Shown piece by piece: positions 1 to 9,567 of a stretch of 64,000 nucleotides of DNA (its first letter is position 1; each line of letters starts with the position of its first letter). The notes beneath the pieces are model-generated. The model ran no database searches. It worked only from the letters and a program-made list of their open reading frames with translations, and was not told the origin of the DNA. The stretch lies in assembly GCF_024508665.1 (NCBI RefSeq), contig NZ_JANINP010000006.1, positions 124,001 through 188,000 of the forward strand, in the 5' to 3' direction. A program made the translations under genes and the position numbers. This DNA comes from Sphingomonas sp. Its GTDB lineage: Bacteria; Pseudomonadota; Alphaproteobacteria; Sphingomonadales; Sphingomonadaceae.

Positions 1-2208
<2,208 letters not shown>

Positions 2209-2337
2209 TTAGGGTTGCGAATAGCGTTCGGGAAACGATCCACCGTAGCGCGGTTCGACCTGGTGCGAAGATCGTGGATGCTTGCCAGCGCGTGGTGCCG
2301 GGCTAGGCTGCGGACATCGAAAAAGGGAGAGAGAACA

Positions 2338-2802
2338 ATGAAGTGGATCGTGATCACGGCGGCTTTGGCCCTGGCGAGCCCGGCACTGGCGGAGGGGCCG
2401 GCCGCGCAGTCGATGCCGAGCTATCCGGGCGTTCCCGCCGATCTCGCCAAGGCGGCGGCGGAGTTCGACCTCGGCCAGGTCAAGGGCGACGCAGCGATCC
2501 TGCGGCGCGTGCTCGCCGACGACTATCTGCTGATCAACAGCCAGGACAAGCGCGAGGACAAGGCGCAGTTCATCGCCGATTACACCGCCAAGGGCTTCAC
2601 GATGGAGCCGTTCGCGATCGACGATCAGGTGATCAAGGTATGGAGCGACGGCGCGGTGCTGGGCGGTGCCGTCACGATGAAAGGCATGTCCGAGGGCAAA
2701 CCCTATTCGGTGCGCATCCGCTTCTCCGACATCTGGGCGAAGCGCGGCGGCAAGTGGCAGGTGATCTACACGCACGCCAACCGGGTGGCGGCGGGGAGTT
2801 AG
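2338..2802 (+). CDS. secreted NTF2-like (DUF4440/SnoaL-type) protein
   Basis: A 154-residue protein with an N-terminal signal peptide (about residues 1-18, ending ASPALA). The rest resembles a DUF4440/NTF2-like cone fold: DDYLLINSQD, an AQFIADYTAKG helix, and the final strand pair FSDIWAKRGGKWQVIYTHAN typical of the family. The start is the ATG after GGGAGAGAGAAC; an upstream in-frame extension to 2215 lacks a ribosome site and would bury the signal peptide. The substrate is unknown; the family includes small-molecule-binding proteins and enzymes. It lies divergently from gyrB and is followed at once by repeat B1, which may terminate it. Confidence 0.82.
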   Translation: MKWIVITAALALASPALAEGPAAQSMPSYPGVPADLAKAAAEFDLGQVKGDAAILRRVLADDYLLINSQDKREDKAQFIADYTAKGFTMEPFAIDDQVIKVWSDGAVLGGAVTMKGMSEGKPYSVRIRFSDIWAKRGGKWQVIYTHANRVAAGS

Positions 2803-2810
2803 GACGGTTT

Positions 2811-2963
2811 CCCCTCCCTGCAAGGGAGGGGATTAAGGGGTGGGTAAGCGCCGGGCGAGGCTCGATGCCTCGTCCGGCGCTGTTTTGTCAGATGGCTGAT
2901 GAGTCTTGGTAGGCGCACAGACGCGCGCACCCACCCCCGACCCCTCCCTGGAAGGGAGGGGAG
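2811..2963. repeat. palindromic interspersed repeat B1 (long form)
   Basis: Bounded by inverted copies of CCCCTCCC-loop-GGGAGGGG hairpins followed by GGGGTGGGT / ACCCACCCCC. Inside, 2846-2881 forms a strong hairpin (stem AGCGCCGG, CGAGG; loop CTCGATG) followed by TGTTTTG, resembling an intrinsic terminator. It lies between convergent genes (NTF2-like and OmpA-like). A sister copy (B2) sits at 54807-54962 with the same inner layout. Confidence 0.9.
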
Positions 2964-2975
2964 AGTGATGAGTCA

Positions 2976-3728
2976 TCAGAATTCGCTGGCCCGCCGTCCC
3001 AGCAAGGTCACTTCGACCCTGCGGTTGAGCCGCATCCCCGCCGCGGTGGCGTTGGTCGCGACCGGATCGCGTTCGCCATGACCGGCGACCGAGAAGCGGG
3101 CGCGAGTCACGCCCATCGCATCGAACGCGCTGCGGACGCTCGCCGCGCGGCGTTCGGACAGATCCTGATTGTGCGCGTCGGTGCCGCGCGAATCGGTATA
3201 ACCGTCGATCGCCACGCGCACCCCGGGATTGGCGCGCAGATAGCTTGCCAGCGGGCGCAATTTGTCGATCGCGCCGGGGCGCAGCACGTCGCTGTCGGTG
3301 GCGAACAGCACGTCTTCGTCGAGCCGCATCATCGCGCCGCGCGCGGTCTGGCGGAAGCCGTAGCCGTGCATCGCGCCACGATCCCAACCGCCCCGGCCGC
3401 CGCGCTCTTCCACGACATAGCCGCTGTCGCGCGCATCCCAGTCGAACCCGCGCAGCCGCGGTCCGGCAATCTGGGCAAAGGCGCGGTTGGCCTGGCGCGC
3501 CTCGAAGATCGTCAGGAAGCGATCATGGTTGCGATCGAAATTGCGCATGACGAAGGCGCGCCCGCGTCGCGTCTCGCGCAATTCGGGATAGAGGATGCGG
3601 ACGCCCGGGCCGACCATGCGGAAATCGGTCATGCCGGGGCGACCGCCCGACCAATCCCAGCGATCCTGCGCGACTGCCGGACTGGCGATGGCGATCAGCG
3701 CGGTTGCGGCGGCAAACATCATCTTCAT
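2976..3728 (-). CDS. OmpA-family protein with EF-hand
   Basis: 250 residues. Signal peptide 1-20 (ends SPAVA). Residues 65-76 (DRNHDRFLTIFE) fit a canonical EF-hand loop with D, N, D, T and E at the ligand positions. Residues about 133-245 are an OmpA C-terminal peptidoglycan-binding domain, with GYTDSRGTDAHNQDLSERRA carrying the conserved Asp and Arg that contact diaminopimelate, and an RLNRRVEV end. There is no obvious beta-barrel, so it is probably periplasmic and cell-wall bound rather than a porin. It lies 79 bp downstream of recF on the same strand. The calcium-binding role is inferred from the motif. Confidence 0.88.
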   Translation of the reverse strand: MKMMFAAATALIAIASPAVAQDRWDWSGGRPGMTDFRMVGPGVRILYPELRETRRGRAFVMRNFDRNHDRFLTIFEARQANRAFAQIAGPRLRGFDWDARDSGYVVEERGGRGGWDRGAMHGYGFRQTARGAMMRLDEDVLFATDSDVLRPGAIDKLRPLASYLRANPGVRVAIDGYTDSRGTDAHNQDLSERRAASVRSAFDAMGVTRARFSVAGHGERDPVATNATAAGMRLNRRVEVTLLGRRASEF

Positions 3729-3807
3729 GGCTATTCTCCCTATGATGATCGACGCGTGCTAACGGCGCGGGACTGAACCCGGCCTTAGACGAGCCGACAG
3801 GGAGCGT

Positions 3808-4977
3808 TCAGGCGGCGGAGACGGTTCCGTCGGCGACGGTAAACCACGACGCAGCGCCGATATCGTCGAACGGCGCCCGTTCGGTGCCGGTGATCCAGAC
3901 CTGGCTGCCGGTCGCCGCCAGCCGGTCGAACAGAGCCGCGCGGCGCACCGGATCGAGATGTGCCGCGACCTCGTCGAGCAGCAGGATCGGGGCGCGGCCG
4001 ACGCGGTCGGCGACGAGTTCGGCATGGGCGAGGACGAGGCCGAGCAGCAGCGCCTTCTGCTCGCCGGTCGAACAAAGCGACGCGGGCTGGTTCTTCTCGA
4101 GATGCGTGACCGCGAGGTCGCTGCGATGTGGCCCGACCAGCGTGCGGCCGGCGGCGGCATCGCGCCGGCGCCCCTGCGCCAGGTCGGCGGCGAGGGTATC
4201 GGCGCCGCTCCAGCCTTCCAATGCCAGGCCGGCGCGCGCAAACGGCCCTTCGGGCTGGCTCGCCAAACGTTCGGCCAGCGCCGCGACCGTTTCGCGCCGC
4301 CCGGCATCGATCGCCGCGCCGTGCTCCGCCATCTGCGCCTCGAGCGCGGTCAGCCATTGCGGGTCGGGACGGTCATCGGCCAGCACGCGGTTGCGCGCGC
4401 GCATCGCCGCTTCGTAGCGATTGGCATGCTGGGCGTGGTCCGGCCGCAGCGCCAGTGTCAGCCGATCGAGGAACCGCCGCCGCTCGCCGGCGGGCTCGAC
4501 GAACAGCCGGTCCATCGCCGGGGTGAGCCACAAGACGGTCAGCCATTCGGCCAGTGCGGTCGCGGCGGTGGTGGCGCCGTTGATGCGAACGATGCGGCGT
4601 TCGGGGGCGGAGGGCTGGGTGCCAGTGCCGATGTCCACCTCCCCTCCCACTTGTGGGAGGGGACGGGGGAGGGCTTGTCGTGACTCTGCAACCTTAGACG
4701 CCGGAACGATATCCGACACGCCCTCCCCTAGCCCCTCCCACAAGTGGGAGGGGGACAAGGTCGCCGCCACGCCAAACCCGCCTTTACCGCCTTGCCGCGC
4801 CATATCGCTCAGCGCCGCGCGGCGCAGTCCGCGCCCGGGTGCCAGCAGCGACACTGCTTCGAGCACGTTGGTCTTGCCCGCGCCATTCTCGCCGGTCAGC
4901 ACGACGAAGCCGCGCCCCGGATGGAGCACGGCTTCGGCATGATTCCTGAAATCGGTGAGGATCAGGCGCGACAGCAT
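3808..4977 (-). CDS. recF: RecF recombination protein with in-frame repeat insertion
   Basis: SMC-like ATPase that loads RecA at gaps with RecO and RecR. 389 residues, longer than most RecF proteins (about 350-370). Walker A GENGAGKT at 30-36, signature [12 protein letters not shown] and Walker [12 protein letters not shown] near the C-terminus are intact. Residues about 75-113 (SPSHLWEG to LPQVGGE) do not look like RecF: they are the translation of palindromic element B3, and the RecF reading frame continues on both sides (AATL before, IGTGT and [10 protein letters not shown] after). Its start lies 27 bp after the coq4-like stop, so the two are probably co-transcribed. The protein is presumably functional, as nothing else is broken. 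Confidence 0.97.
   Translation of the reverse strand: MLSRLILTDFRNHAEAVLHPGRGFVVLTGENGAGKTNVLEAVSLLAPGRGLRRAALSDMARQGGKGGFGVAATLSPSHLWEGLGEGVSDIVPASKVAESRQALPRPLPQVGGEVDIGTGTQPSAPERRIVRINGATTAATALAEWLTVLWLTPAMDRLFVEPAGERRRFLDRLTLALRPDHAQHANRYEAAMRARNRVLADDRPDPQWLTALEAQMAEHGAAIDAGRRETVAALAERLASQPEGPFARAGLALEGWSGADTLAADLAQGRRRDAAAGRTLVGPHRSDLAVTHLEKNQPASLCSTGEQKALLLGLVLAHAELVADRVGRAPILLLDEVAAHLDPVRRAALFDRLAATGSQVWITGTERAPFDDIGAASWFTVADGTVSAA
4639..4753 (-). repeat. palindromic repeat B3 inserted within recF
   Basis: About 115 bp. The ends are inverted repeats, each with its own short palindrome (CCCCTCCCACTTGTGGGAGG at the left; the reverse at 4732-4753), followed by GGGGGAGGGC / GCCCTCCCC. 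Architecture and ends match the intergenic copy B4 (23992-24090). It keeps the recF frame open and adds about 38 codons. No clear target-site duplication is visible. Confidence 0.93.
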
Positions 4978-5004
4978 CGCGCCCGTCCCTAGCGGAATTT
5001 TGGG

Positions 5005-5802
5005 TTAGGCCGCCAGCTTGGCAGGTTCGGCCGCGCCCGATTGCTGGTTCTTCGCACTCAGATACGACGCCATTTCGGCGCCCAGTTCGCGTTGCGCCTT
5101 GAGATAGGCCACCGGCTCGCCGAGCCCGAGCCGCGTGCGCGCCGCATCGATGGGCTCGTGCATCAGCTGCAGATAGTCCTCGGCGGAAATCCACTTGGCC
5201 TTCTTGCCGCGCTTATAGCCTTCCCACACCGCCTTCGCGAACAAGGTGTTGCCGGTGACCTTCAGGCTCTTGAGCGAGGCCGCGGCGGCGATGAACGCCC
5301 AGCCGAGTCCGCCGACCTGGGCATAGCTGAACGCGACCAGGGCCGCTTCGCCCAGGCTTTCGTCGGCCTTGTAGCCGGTCAGGACGTGCCAGATGTCGTG
5401 CGTGTCGCGCACCCGCCGCCCGAACCAGGCATAAGGATGCGCCATGTCTTCCTCGCGGTTGATCTTGCTGACCTCGGCGAGGCCATCGGCCGAATAGCCG
5501 GTCGATTCGAGGAAATGATTGTAGGCCGCGCCGACCGTGCCGGGGGCGAATTGCTTGGCGAAGCCGGGCTGCGAGAACAATTGCGCGAGCTCGATCCGCT
5601 CATAGGCCATCCGCCCGCCCTCTTCGGTGGCGATGAACCGCGCATAATTCATCGGCGCGTTGCCGACGTTGAGCGCACGCATGATGCGAAACACCTGCGT
5701 CGTGTCGTCGCCGTTCGCGAGCAGCTTGCGAATCGCGTCGAACGCGGTCTTCCAGTCGCGCTTGCCAGTGGTGCCGGGAAAGGGAGGGAGCTTTGCGGCC
5801 AT
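5005..5802 (-). CDS. Coq4-like ubiquinone biosynthesis protein
   Basis: 265 residues from the ATG at 5802, which has TAAGGA 8 nt upstream; an in-frame ATG seven codons earlier lacks a site. Coq4 family: in eukaryotes it organises the coenzyme Q complex and has been linked to C1 decarboxylation/hydroxylation of the ring. The hallmark HDIWH is present, followed by acidic residues in YKADESLGE; the family motif is HDxxH-x11-E, and here the closest Glu is one residue further on. The DTHDIWHVLTGY context and the alpha-helical makeup support the family. It sits between dnaN and recF on the same strand, an unusual place that may only reflect operon rearrangement. Confidence 0.85.
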   Translation of the reverse strand: MAAKLPPFPGTTGKRDWKTAFDAIRKLLANGDDTTQVFRIMRALNVGNAPMNYARFIATEEGGRMAYERIELAQLFSQPGFAKQFAPGTVGAAYNHFLESTGYSADGLAEVSKINREEDMAHPYAWFGRRVRDTHDIWHVLTGYKADESLGEAALVAFSYAQVGGLGWAFIAAAASLKSLKVTGNTLFAKAVWEGYKRGKKAKWISAEDYLQLMHEPIDAARTRLGLGEPVAYLKAQRELGAEMASYLSAKNQQSGAAEPAKLAA

Positions 5803-5816
5803 CGGATGATTCCTTA

Positions 5817-5839
5817 TTGACACACATGTAAGTAAGCAA
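5817..5839. promoter_or_regulatory. possible operator upstream of coq4-like gene
   Basis: Imperfect inverted repeat centred on ACATGT (TTGACACACATGTAAGTAAG...), lying 14-37 bp before the coq4-like start. The layout (TTAC/GTAA-like arms around ACATGT) resembles TetR/AcrR-type operators, but symmetry is partial and no regulator gene is adjacent. Confidence 0.3.
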
Positions 5840-5916
5840 ACTGATGCGCCGAGTCAAGCGGGTGTCGGCCACGTTGTGCGTCGGGTCGATGACGATATCG
5901 TTGACGCCCGCAAAAA

Positions 5917-6111
5917 CCCTCTCCCGCCGGCGGGAGAGGAGCGAGACTTATGAGCGAAGCGAATTAGTCGCAGCGGTGAGGGTCTTCTTCTGCCCGGCCG
6001 CAGAAGAAGAAGAAGAAGAAGAAGAAGAAGAAGAAGAAGAAGAAGAAGAAGACCCTCACCCTCCCACCGCTTCGCGGCGGGCCCCTCCCTCTCCCGCACG
6101 CGGGAGAGGAG
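5917..6111. repeat. palindromic interspersed repeat C1 with GAA expansion
   Basis: Ends are CCCTCTCCCGCCGGCGGGAG and CCCTCTCCCGCACGCGGGAG. Inner inverted segments GGTGAGGGT / ACCCTCACC flank a hairpin CTTCTTCTGC...GCAGAAGAAG whose right arm has grown into the GAA tract. It lies between the dnaN stop and the coq4-like start (both minus). The same end type recurs at C2, C3 and C4. Confidence 0.88.
6003..6050. repeat. (GAA)16 microsatellite
   Basis: Sixteen uninterrupted GAA units (TTC on the other strand), inside repeat C1, about 200 bp upstream of the coq4-like start and 90 bp past the dnaN stop. Reading frames through it give poly-Glu or poly-Leu and are not genes. Confidence 0.97.
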
Positions 6112-6141
6112 TGTGAGGACGTGCTTCTACCGTCGCCGGCG

Positions 6142-7254
6142 TCACACCCGCATCGGCATCAGCACGTAGAGCGCCGGCGACTTGTCGTTCTCGCGGATCA
6201 GGGTCGGCGCGCTGGCGTCGGCCAGATGGACTTCCACCGTGTCGCCCTCGATCTGGCCGAGGATGTCGAGCAAGTACCGGCTGTTGAAGCCGATATCGAA
6301 CCCCTGCGCGGCATATTCGCCGGGGACTTCCTCGGCGGCGGTGCCATTTTCGGGGCTGGTCACCGAGAGCGTGATCTTGTCGCGATCGAGCGACATCTTC
6401 ACCGCGCGGGTCTTTTCGGTGGCGATGGTCGACACGCGGTCGACGCCTTCCTCGAAGCTGCGCGGATCGATCTTGAGGATCTTGTCGTTGCCGGTCGGGA
6501 TGACGCGCGAATAATCGGGGAAAGTGCCGTCGATCAGCTTCGAGGTCAGCAGCGCCTGGCCCATGTCGAAGCGGATTTTCGACGAGGACAGCGACACGCC
6601 GACCGATCCGTCGATCTCGTCGAGCAGCTTCCTGAGTTCCGCCACACACTTCCGCGGGATGATGATGTCCGGCATGCCCTCGGCGCCGTCGGGGCGCGGC
6701 AGGGTGACGCGGGCGAGGCGGTGGCCGTCGGTCGCCGCGGCCTTGAGCACCGGCTGGCCGTCGTCCGCGACGTGCCAGAAGATGCCGTTGAGATAATAGC
6801 GCGTCTCTTCGGTCGAGATCGCGAACCGCGTCTTGTCGATGATCTGCTTGAGCGTTTCCGCCGGCAGTTCGAACTGCACCGGCAATTCGCCTTCCGCGAT
6901 CACCGGGAAGTCGTCGCGCGGCAAGGTGCCGAGTTGGAACCGCGCGCGGCCCGCGACGATCGTCATCTTGCCCTCGGCCGCGCTCAGCTGGACCTGGCTG
7001 CCCTCGGGCAGCTTGCGCGCGATGTCGAACAGGGTGTGCGCCGACACGGTGGTCGCGCCCGGCGTGTCGACCGCGGCGGGCACGCTCTCGTTGATCTGCA
7101 GGTCGAGGTCGGTCGCCATCAGCTTGAGCGATCCGTCGCCCGTCGCCTCGATCAGCACGTTCGACAGGATCGGGATCGTGTTGCGGCGCTCGACCACCGA
7201 CTGCACATGGCTCAGCCCCTTGAGGAGCGTTGCGCGTTCGATCGTCGCCTTCAT
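6142..7254 (-). CDS. dnaN: DNA polymerase III beta sliding clamp
   Basis: 370 residues, normal length. Begins MKATIERATLLKGLSHVQSV and has three repeated clamp domains (about 1-120, 130-245, 250-370). Typical features are RRNTIPILSNVLIEA, the second-domain ATDGHRLA, and the C-terminal YVLMPMRV that forms part of the partner-binding pocket. It forms a dimeric ring that tethers the polymerase to DNA. It is the most upstream member of the minus-strand dnaN, coq4-like, recF series; in many bacteria dnaA lies just upstream of dnaN, but here the upstream neighbour is a porin-like gene, so the dnaA-dnaN link is broken. Confidence 0.98.
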   Translation of the reverse strand: MKATIERATLLKGLSHVQSVVERRNTIPILSNVLIEATGDGSLKLMATDLDLQINESVPAAVDTPGATTVSAHTLFDIARKLPEGSQVQLSAAEGKMTIVAGRARFQLGTLPRDDFPVIAEGELPVQFELPAETLKQIIDKTRFAISTEETRYYLNGIFWHVADDGQPVLKAAATDGHRLARVTLPRPDGAEGMPDIIIPRKCVAELRKLLDEIDGSVGVSLSSSKIRFDMGQALLTSKLIDGTFPDYSRVIPTGNDKILKIDPRSFEEGVDRVSTIATEKTRAVKMSLDRDKITLSVTSPENGTAAEEVPGEYAAQGFDIGFNSRYLLDILGQIEGDTVEVHLADASAPTLIRENDKSPALYVLMPMRV

Positions 7255-7344
7255 GTCCTAACCCCCGGGCCGGTGCCCTGATTTTCCGACCCGCCAGACA
7301 TGAGAGAATCCGGGGGCAATTCGCCTACCCTCTTCCTTAACGCG

Positions 7345-7373
7345 AAAAAGGGCCGGAGCAAGCGCCCCGACCC
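7345..7373 (-). terminator. intrinsic terminator of the porin-like gene
   Basis: Read on the minus strand: GGGTCGGGGC, loop GCTT, GCTCCGGCCC, then TTTTT. The ten-pair stem contains two G-U wobbles, which pair only in the minus-strand RNA, and the U-run lies on that strand. It starts about 80 bp after the porin-like stop codon. Confidence 0.8.
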
Positions 7374-7453
7374 TCCTTTCACACCCTGTTTTCCCCTGTT
7401 GTTGTGGATGAATCGCTTTGGTGAGTGAATCGCTTCAGAAGCGAACACCAACC

Positions 7454-8128
7454 TTAGAAGCGGACACCCACACCGGCGACGACCTGATGCCGGTCGGTAT
7501 CGACCGAGAAATTGTTGGTGTTGCCGCCGTTGGGATATTCCAACCGGGCCTGGCCATAGTTGGAATAGCGATATTCGACCTTGGCATAGGCCTTGCCGCC
7601 GAGCGACTGCTCGACGCCGGCGCCGGCGCGCCAGCCGTCCAGGTTGAAATGCTGGCCGGTTTCGGTGGTGCCGTCCGAGGCGACGAGATCGAGCCGCTGG
7701 TTGGTGTACCCGCCCTTGGCATAGATCATCGTCCGCGGCGCGACGACATAGCCGACGCGCGCGCCGGCATAGAGGTCGCGGCCCGCCTTGACCCGTCCAT
7801 AGCCCAGCGCCCCCGCTGCGGACGGATTGTTGGTCACCTTGCTGGTCGACCCGGTCACTTCGCCTTCGGCGCCGAACACCCAATTGCCGCTGCGCGCGTC
7901 ATAACCGACGTCGCCGCCATAGGTTAGGCCGTCGGCCGAGTTGCTGCTGTCGATCGAGGAATTGGGCACCTGGCCCGGTTGCATCCGGTCATAGCCCAGG
8001 ATGACGCCGGCACGCGGGCCACTGAACGCGGTGTCGCTATCCGGGTTCGGAGGGCCATCCTGCGCGAAGGCTGGAGCAGCGACGGCAAGCGCCGCGAGGC
8101 TGGCGGTGGCAAGGATCAGCTTACGCAT
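7454..8128 (-). CDS. outer membrane beta-barrel (Omp25/OmpA-barrel type) protein
   Basis: 224 residues from MRKLIL (8128), chosen because GGAG lies 8 nt upstream; a start four codons earlier is also open. Signal peptide 1-23 (ends APAFA). The rest alternates short aromatic-rich strands and turns, e.g. GPRAGVILGYD, NWVFGAEGEVTG, LYAGARVGYV, YAKVEYRYSNY, and ends with VVAGVGVRF, a C-terminal beta-signal with terminal Phe. It fits the eight-strand OMP_b-brl family (Omp25/31-like). It is monocistronic with its own terminator at 7345-7373. The transported substrate, if any, is unknown. Confidence 0.85.
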   Translation of the reverse strand: MRKLILATASLAALAVAAPAFAQDGPPNPDSDTAFSGPRAGVILGYDRMQPGQVPNSSIDSSNSADGLTYGGDVGYDARSGNWVFGAEGEVTGSTSKVTNNPSAAGALGYGRVKAGRDLYAGARVGYVVAPRTMIYAKGGYTNQRLDLVASDGTTETGQHFNLDGWRAGAGVEQSLGGKAYAKVEYRYSNYGQARLEYPNGGNTNNFSVDTDRHQVVAGVGVRF

Positions 8129-8279
8129 AAATAACTCCATTCACTCAATTCCCGCGGAGCACCGGGGGGTCGGTGGCGCGGGAAGGGGCAAATGGGTGAT
8201 CGCGCGAGAGGTTGCATGAACCTCAGATAAACGAGAAATTCCGTTGCTTTCGCGCCACAGGGGGTTGAAAGCGCGGGAG

Positions 8280-8915
8280 ATGATTACAAGGCGGGGGCGC
8301 GACTTCATCGCGCGGCACGGCGAGACGGTATTCAACGCGGCCGGGCGGTTGCAGGGCGACCATCCGCATACCCCGCTGACCCGCGCCGGATTCCGTCAGG
8401 CCGACGAAATGGGCGAGGCGCTTCGCCACGTTTTAGGCGACCAGCCGGCGCTGACGCTGTGGGCGTCGCCGACCGGACGCGCGCTGCAGACCCTGGCGGT
8501 GATCGCCGAGCATGTCGGGCTCGACTGGCACCAGGCGAAGACCGACCCACGCCTGACCGAGATCGGCATGGGCAGCTGGGGCGGGCGCTATTATCGCGAC
8601 GTCATGGCCGAGGTCGGCGACGTGATCGATCGGCCGAGCGGCCTGTTGATCAGCGCGCCGGACGGCGAACTCTATCCGCAGATCGCCGAGCGCGTCTCGG
8701 CCTGGCTCGCGGAAACCAATGACGATCCGGGCGACCGATTGGTCATCATGCACGGCATTTCGAGCCGGGTGATGCGCGGCGTGATGACCGGGCAGCCGGT
8801 GGTCGAGCGCTTCGGCGCACCCGCGGCCGGCCATTTGCCGCAAGGGTCGCTGGTGATGATCGAGGGCGGCGTCGAGACGATCGTCCGTCTCGGTGGCGGC
8901 GGGGAGACGGTGTGA
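8280..8915 (+). CDS. histidine phosphatase family protein
   Basis: 211 residues. RHGETVFN near residue 12 is the phosphohistidine motif of the phosphoglycerate-mutase/acid-phosphatase superfamily, and MHGISSRVMRG supplies the second catalytic His. ASPTGRALQTL holds the conserved Arg, and LTEIGMGSWGGR the region before the acid/base residue. Length and layout fit cytosolic broad-specificity phosphatases (GpmB/PhoE-like); the substrate cannot be told. The ATG at 8280 is used; in-frame TTG codons at 8244 and 8265 are alternatives. Its stop overlaps the GTG start of the next gene (GTGA). Confidence 0.85.
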   Translation: MITRRGRDFIARHGETVFNAAGRLQGDHPHTPLTRAGFRQADEMGEALRHVLGDQPALTLWASPTGRALQTLAVIAEHVGLDWHQAKTDPRLTEIGMGSWGGRYYRDVMAEVGDVIDRPSGLLISAPDGELYPQIAERVSAWLAETNDDPGDRLVIMHGISSRVMRGVMTGQPVVERFGAPAAGHLPQGSLVMIEGGVETIVRLGGGGETV

Positions 8916-9394
8916 GGGGAGGGGCGATCGCGGCAGCGCTCATCGCGACCGCAGCTGGGGCGGTACCGGCGACCGCGCGCGATACGATCGGCGTGTGGAA
9001 CCGCTGGGGGGCGTTCAGCGATCCCAGCCCGCGGCGCTGCTTCGCGATCGCACAGCCGGTCGATCCCGATCATCGCGCGGGATTCGCCAGCATCGCCAAT
9101 TGGCCCGGGCAGAATATCCGGAGCCAGCTCCATATCCGCCTCAGCCGCGGCCGGGCCGGCAATGCCCGCGTGACCTTGTCGATCGGCGAGCGCCGCTTCG
9201 AGCTGATGGCCGGCACCGACGACGCCTGGGCACCCGACGCTCGCACCGACGCCGCGATCGTGTCCGCGATGCGCAGCGGGCGATCGATGAGCGTCGAGGG
9301 GTTGGGGCGGGATGGTAGCGCCTTCGCCGATGTCTATGCGCTCGCCGGCGCGGCTACGGCAATCGACGCGGCGGCACTGGCGTGTAGGGGATAG
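8912..9394 (+). CDS. secreted protein of the sphingomonad IalB-like group
   Basis: 160 residues starting with GTG (8912) that overlaps the phosphatase stop. Signal peptide about 1-22 (ends VPATA). The mature part has IGVWNRWGAF, a conserved RRCFAIAQP, LHIRLSRG, TLSIGERRFEL, SAMRSGRSMSV and a final Cys (AALACRG), probably one disulfide with the Cys in RCF. The pattern (W...C..., strand-rich, closing Cys) resembles invasion-associated locus B family proteins, widespread in non-pathogens. No enzymatic motif is visible. Translational coupling with the phosphatase suggests joint expression; the function is unknown. Confidence 0.72.
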   Translation: MRGGAIAAALIATAAGAVPATARDTIGVWNRWGAFSDPSPRRCFAIAQPVDPDHRAGFASIANWPGQNIRSQLHIRLSRGRAGNARVTLSIGERRFELMAGTDDAWAPDARTDAAIVSAMRSGRSMSVEGLGRDGSAFADVYALAGAATAIDAAALACRG

Positions 9395-9402
9395 GGACCA
9401 TT

Positions 9403-9537
9403 CCCTCTCCCTTTGGGAGAGGGAGGGAGCCGCGTAGCGGCGGAAGGGTGAGGGTGTGGAGCTTTGCCCTCGCAGCACCCTCACCTTCCCACTCGGCTAC
9501 GCCGAGCGGGCCCCTTCCTCTCCCAAAGGGAGAGGAG
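9403..9537. repeat. palindromic interspersed repeat C2
   Basis: Ends CCCTCTCCCTTTGGGAGAGG and CCTCTCCCAAAGGGAGAGG; inner inverted GGAAGGGTGAGGGT / ACCCTCACCTTCC and a hairpin CTCGGCTACGCCGAG. It lies between the convergent IalB-like and LysR genes and could act as a two-way terminator. Confidence 0.88.
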
Positions 9538-9567
9538 ATTGTGTCGGACGCTCCGCCTTTCGTCGCT

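Noticed and set aside
5844..6116. Frames giving poly-Glu or poly-Leu across the GAA tract
   Set aside because: Product of the microsatellite and the repeat; no ribosome site.
7403..7411. TGTGGATGA, a near match to a DnaA box by dnaN
   Set aside because: Single site with a mismatch; no further boxes, AT-rich region or dnaA gene nearby, so no support for an origin.
8912..9394. Reading the IalB-like protein as a virulence factor
   Set aside because: The family is widespread in environmental alphaproteobacteria; resemblance does not support an invasion role.
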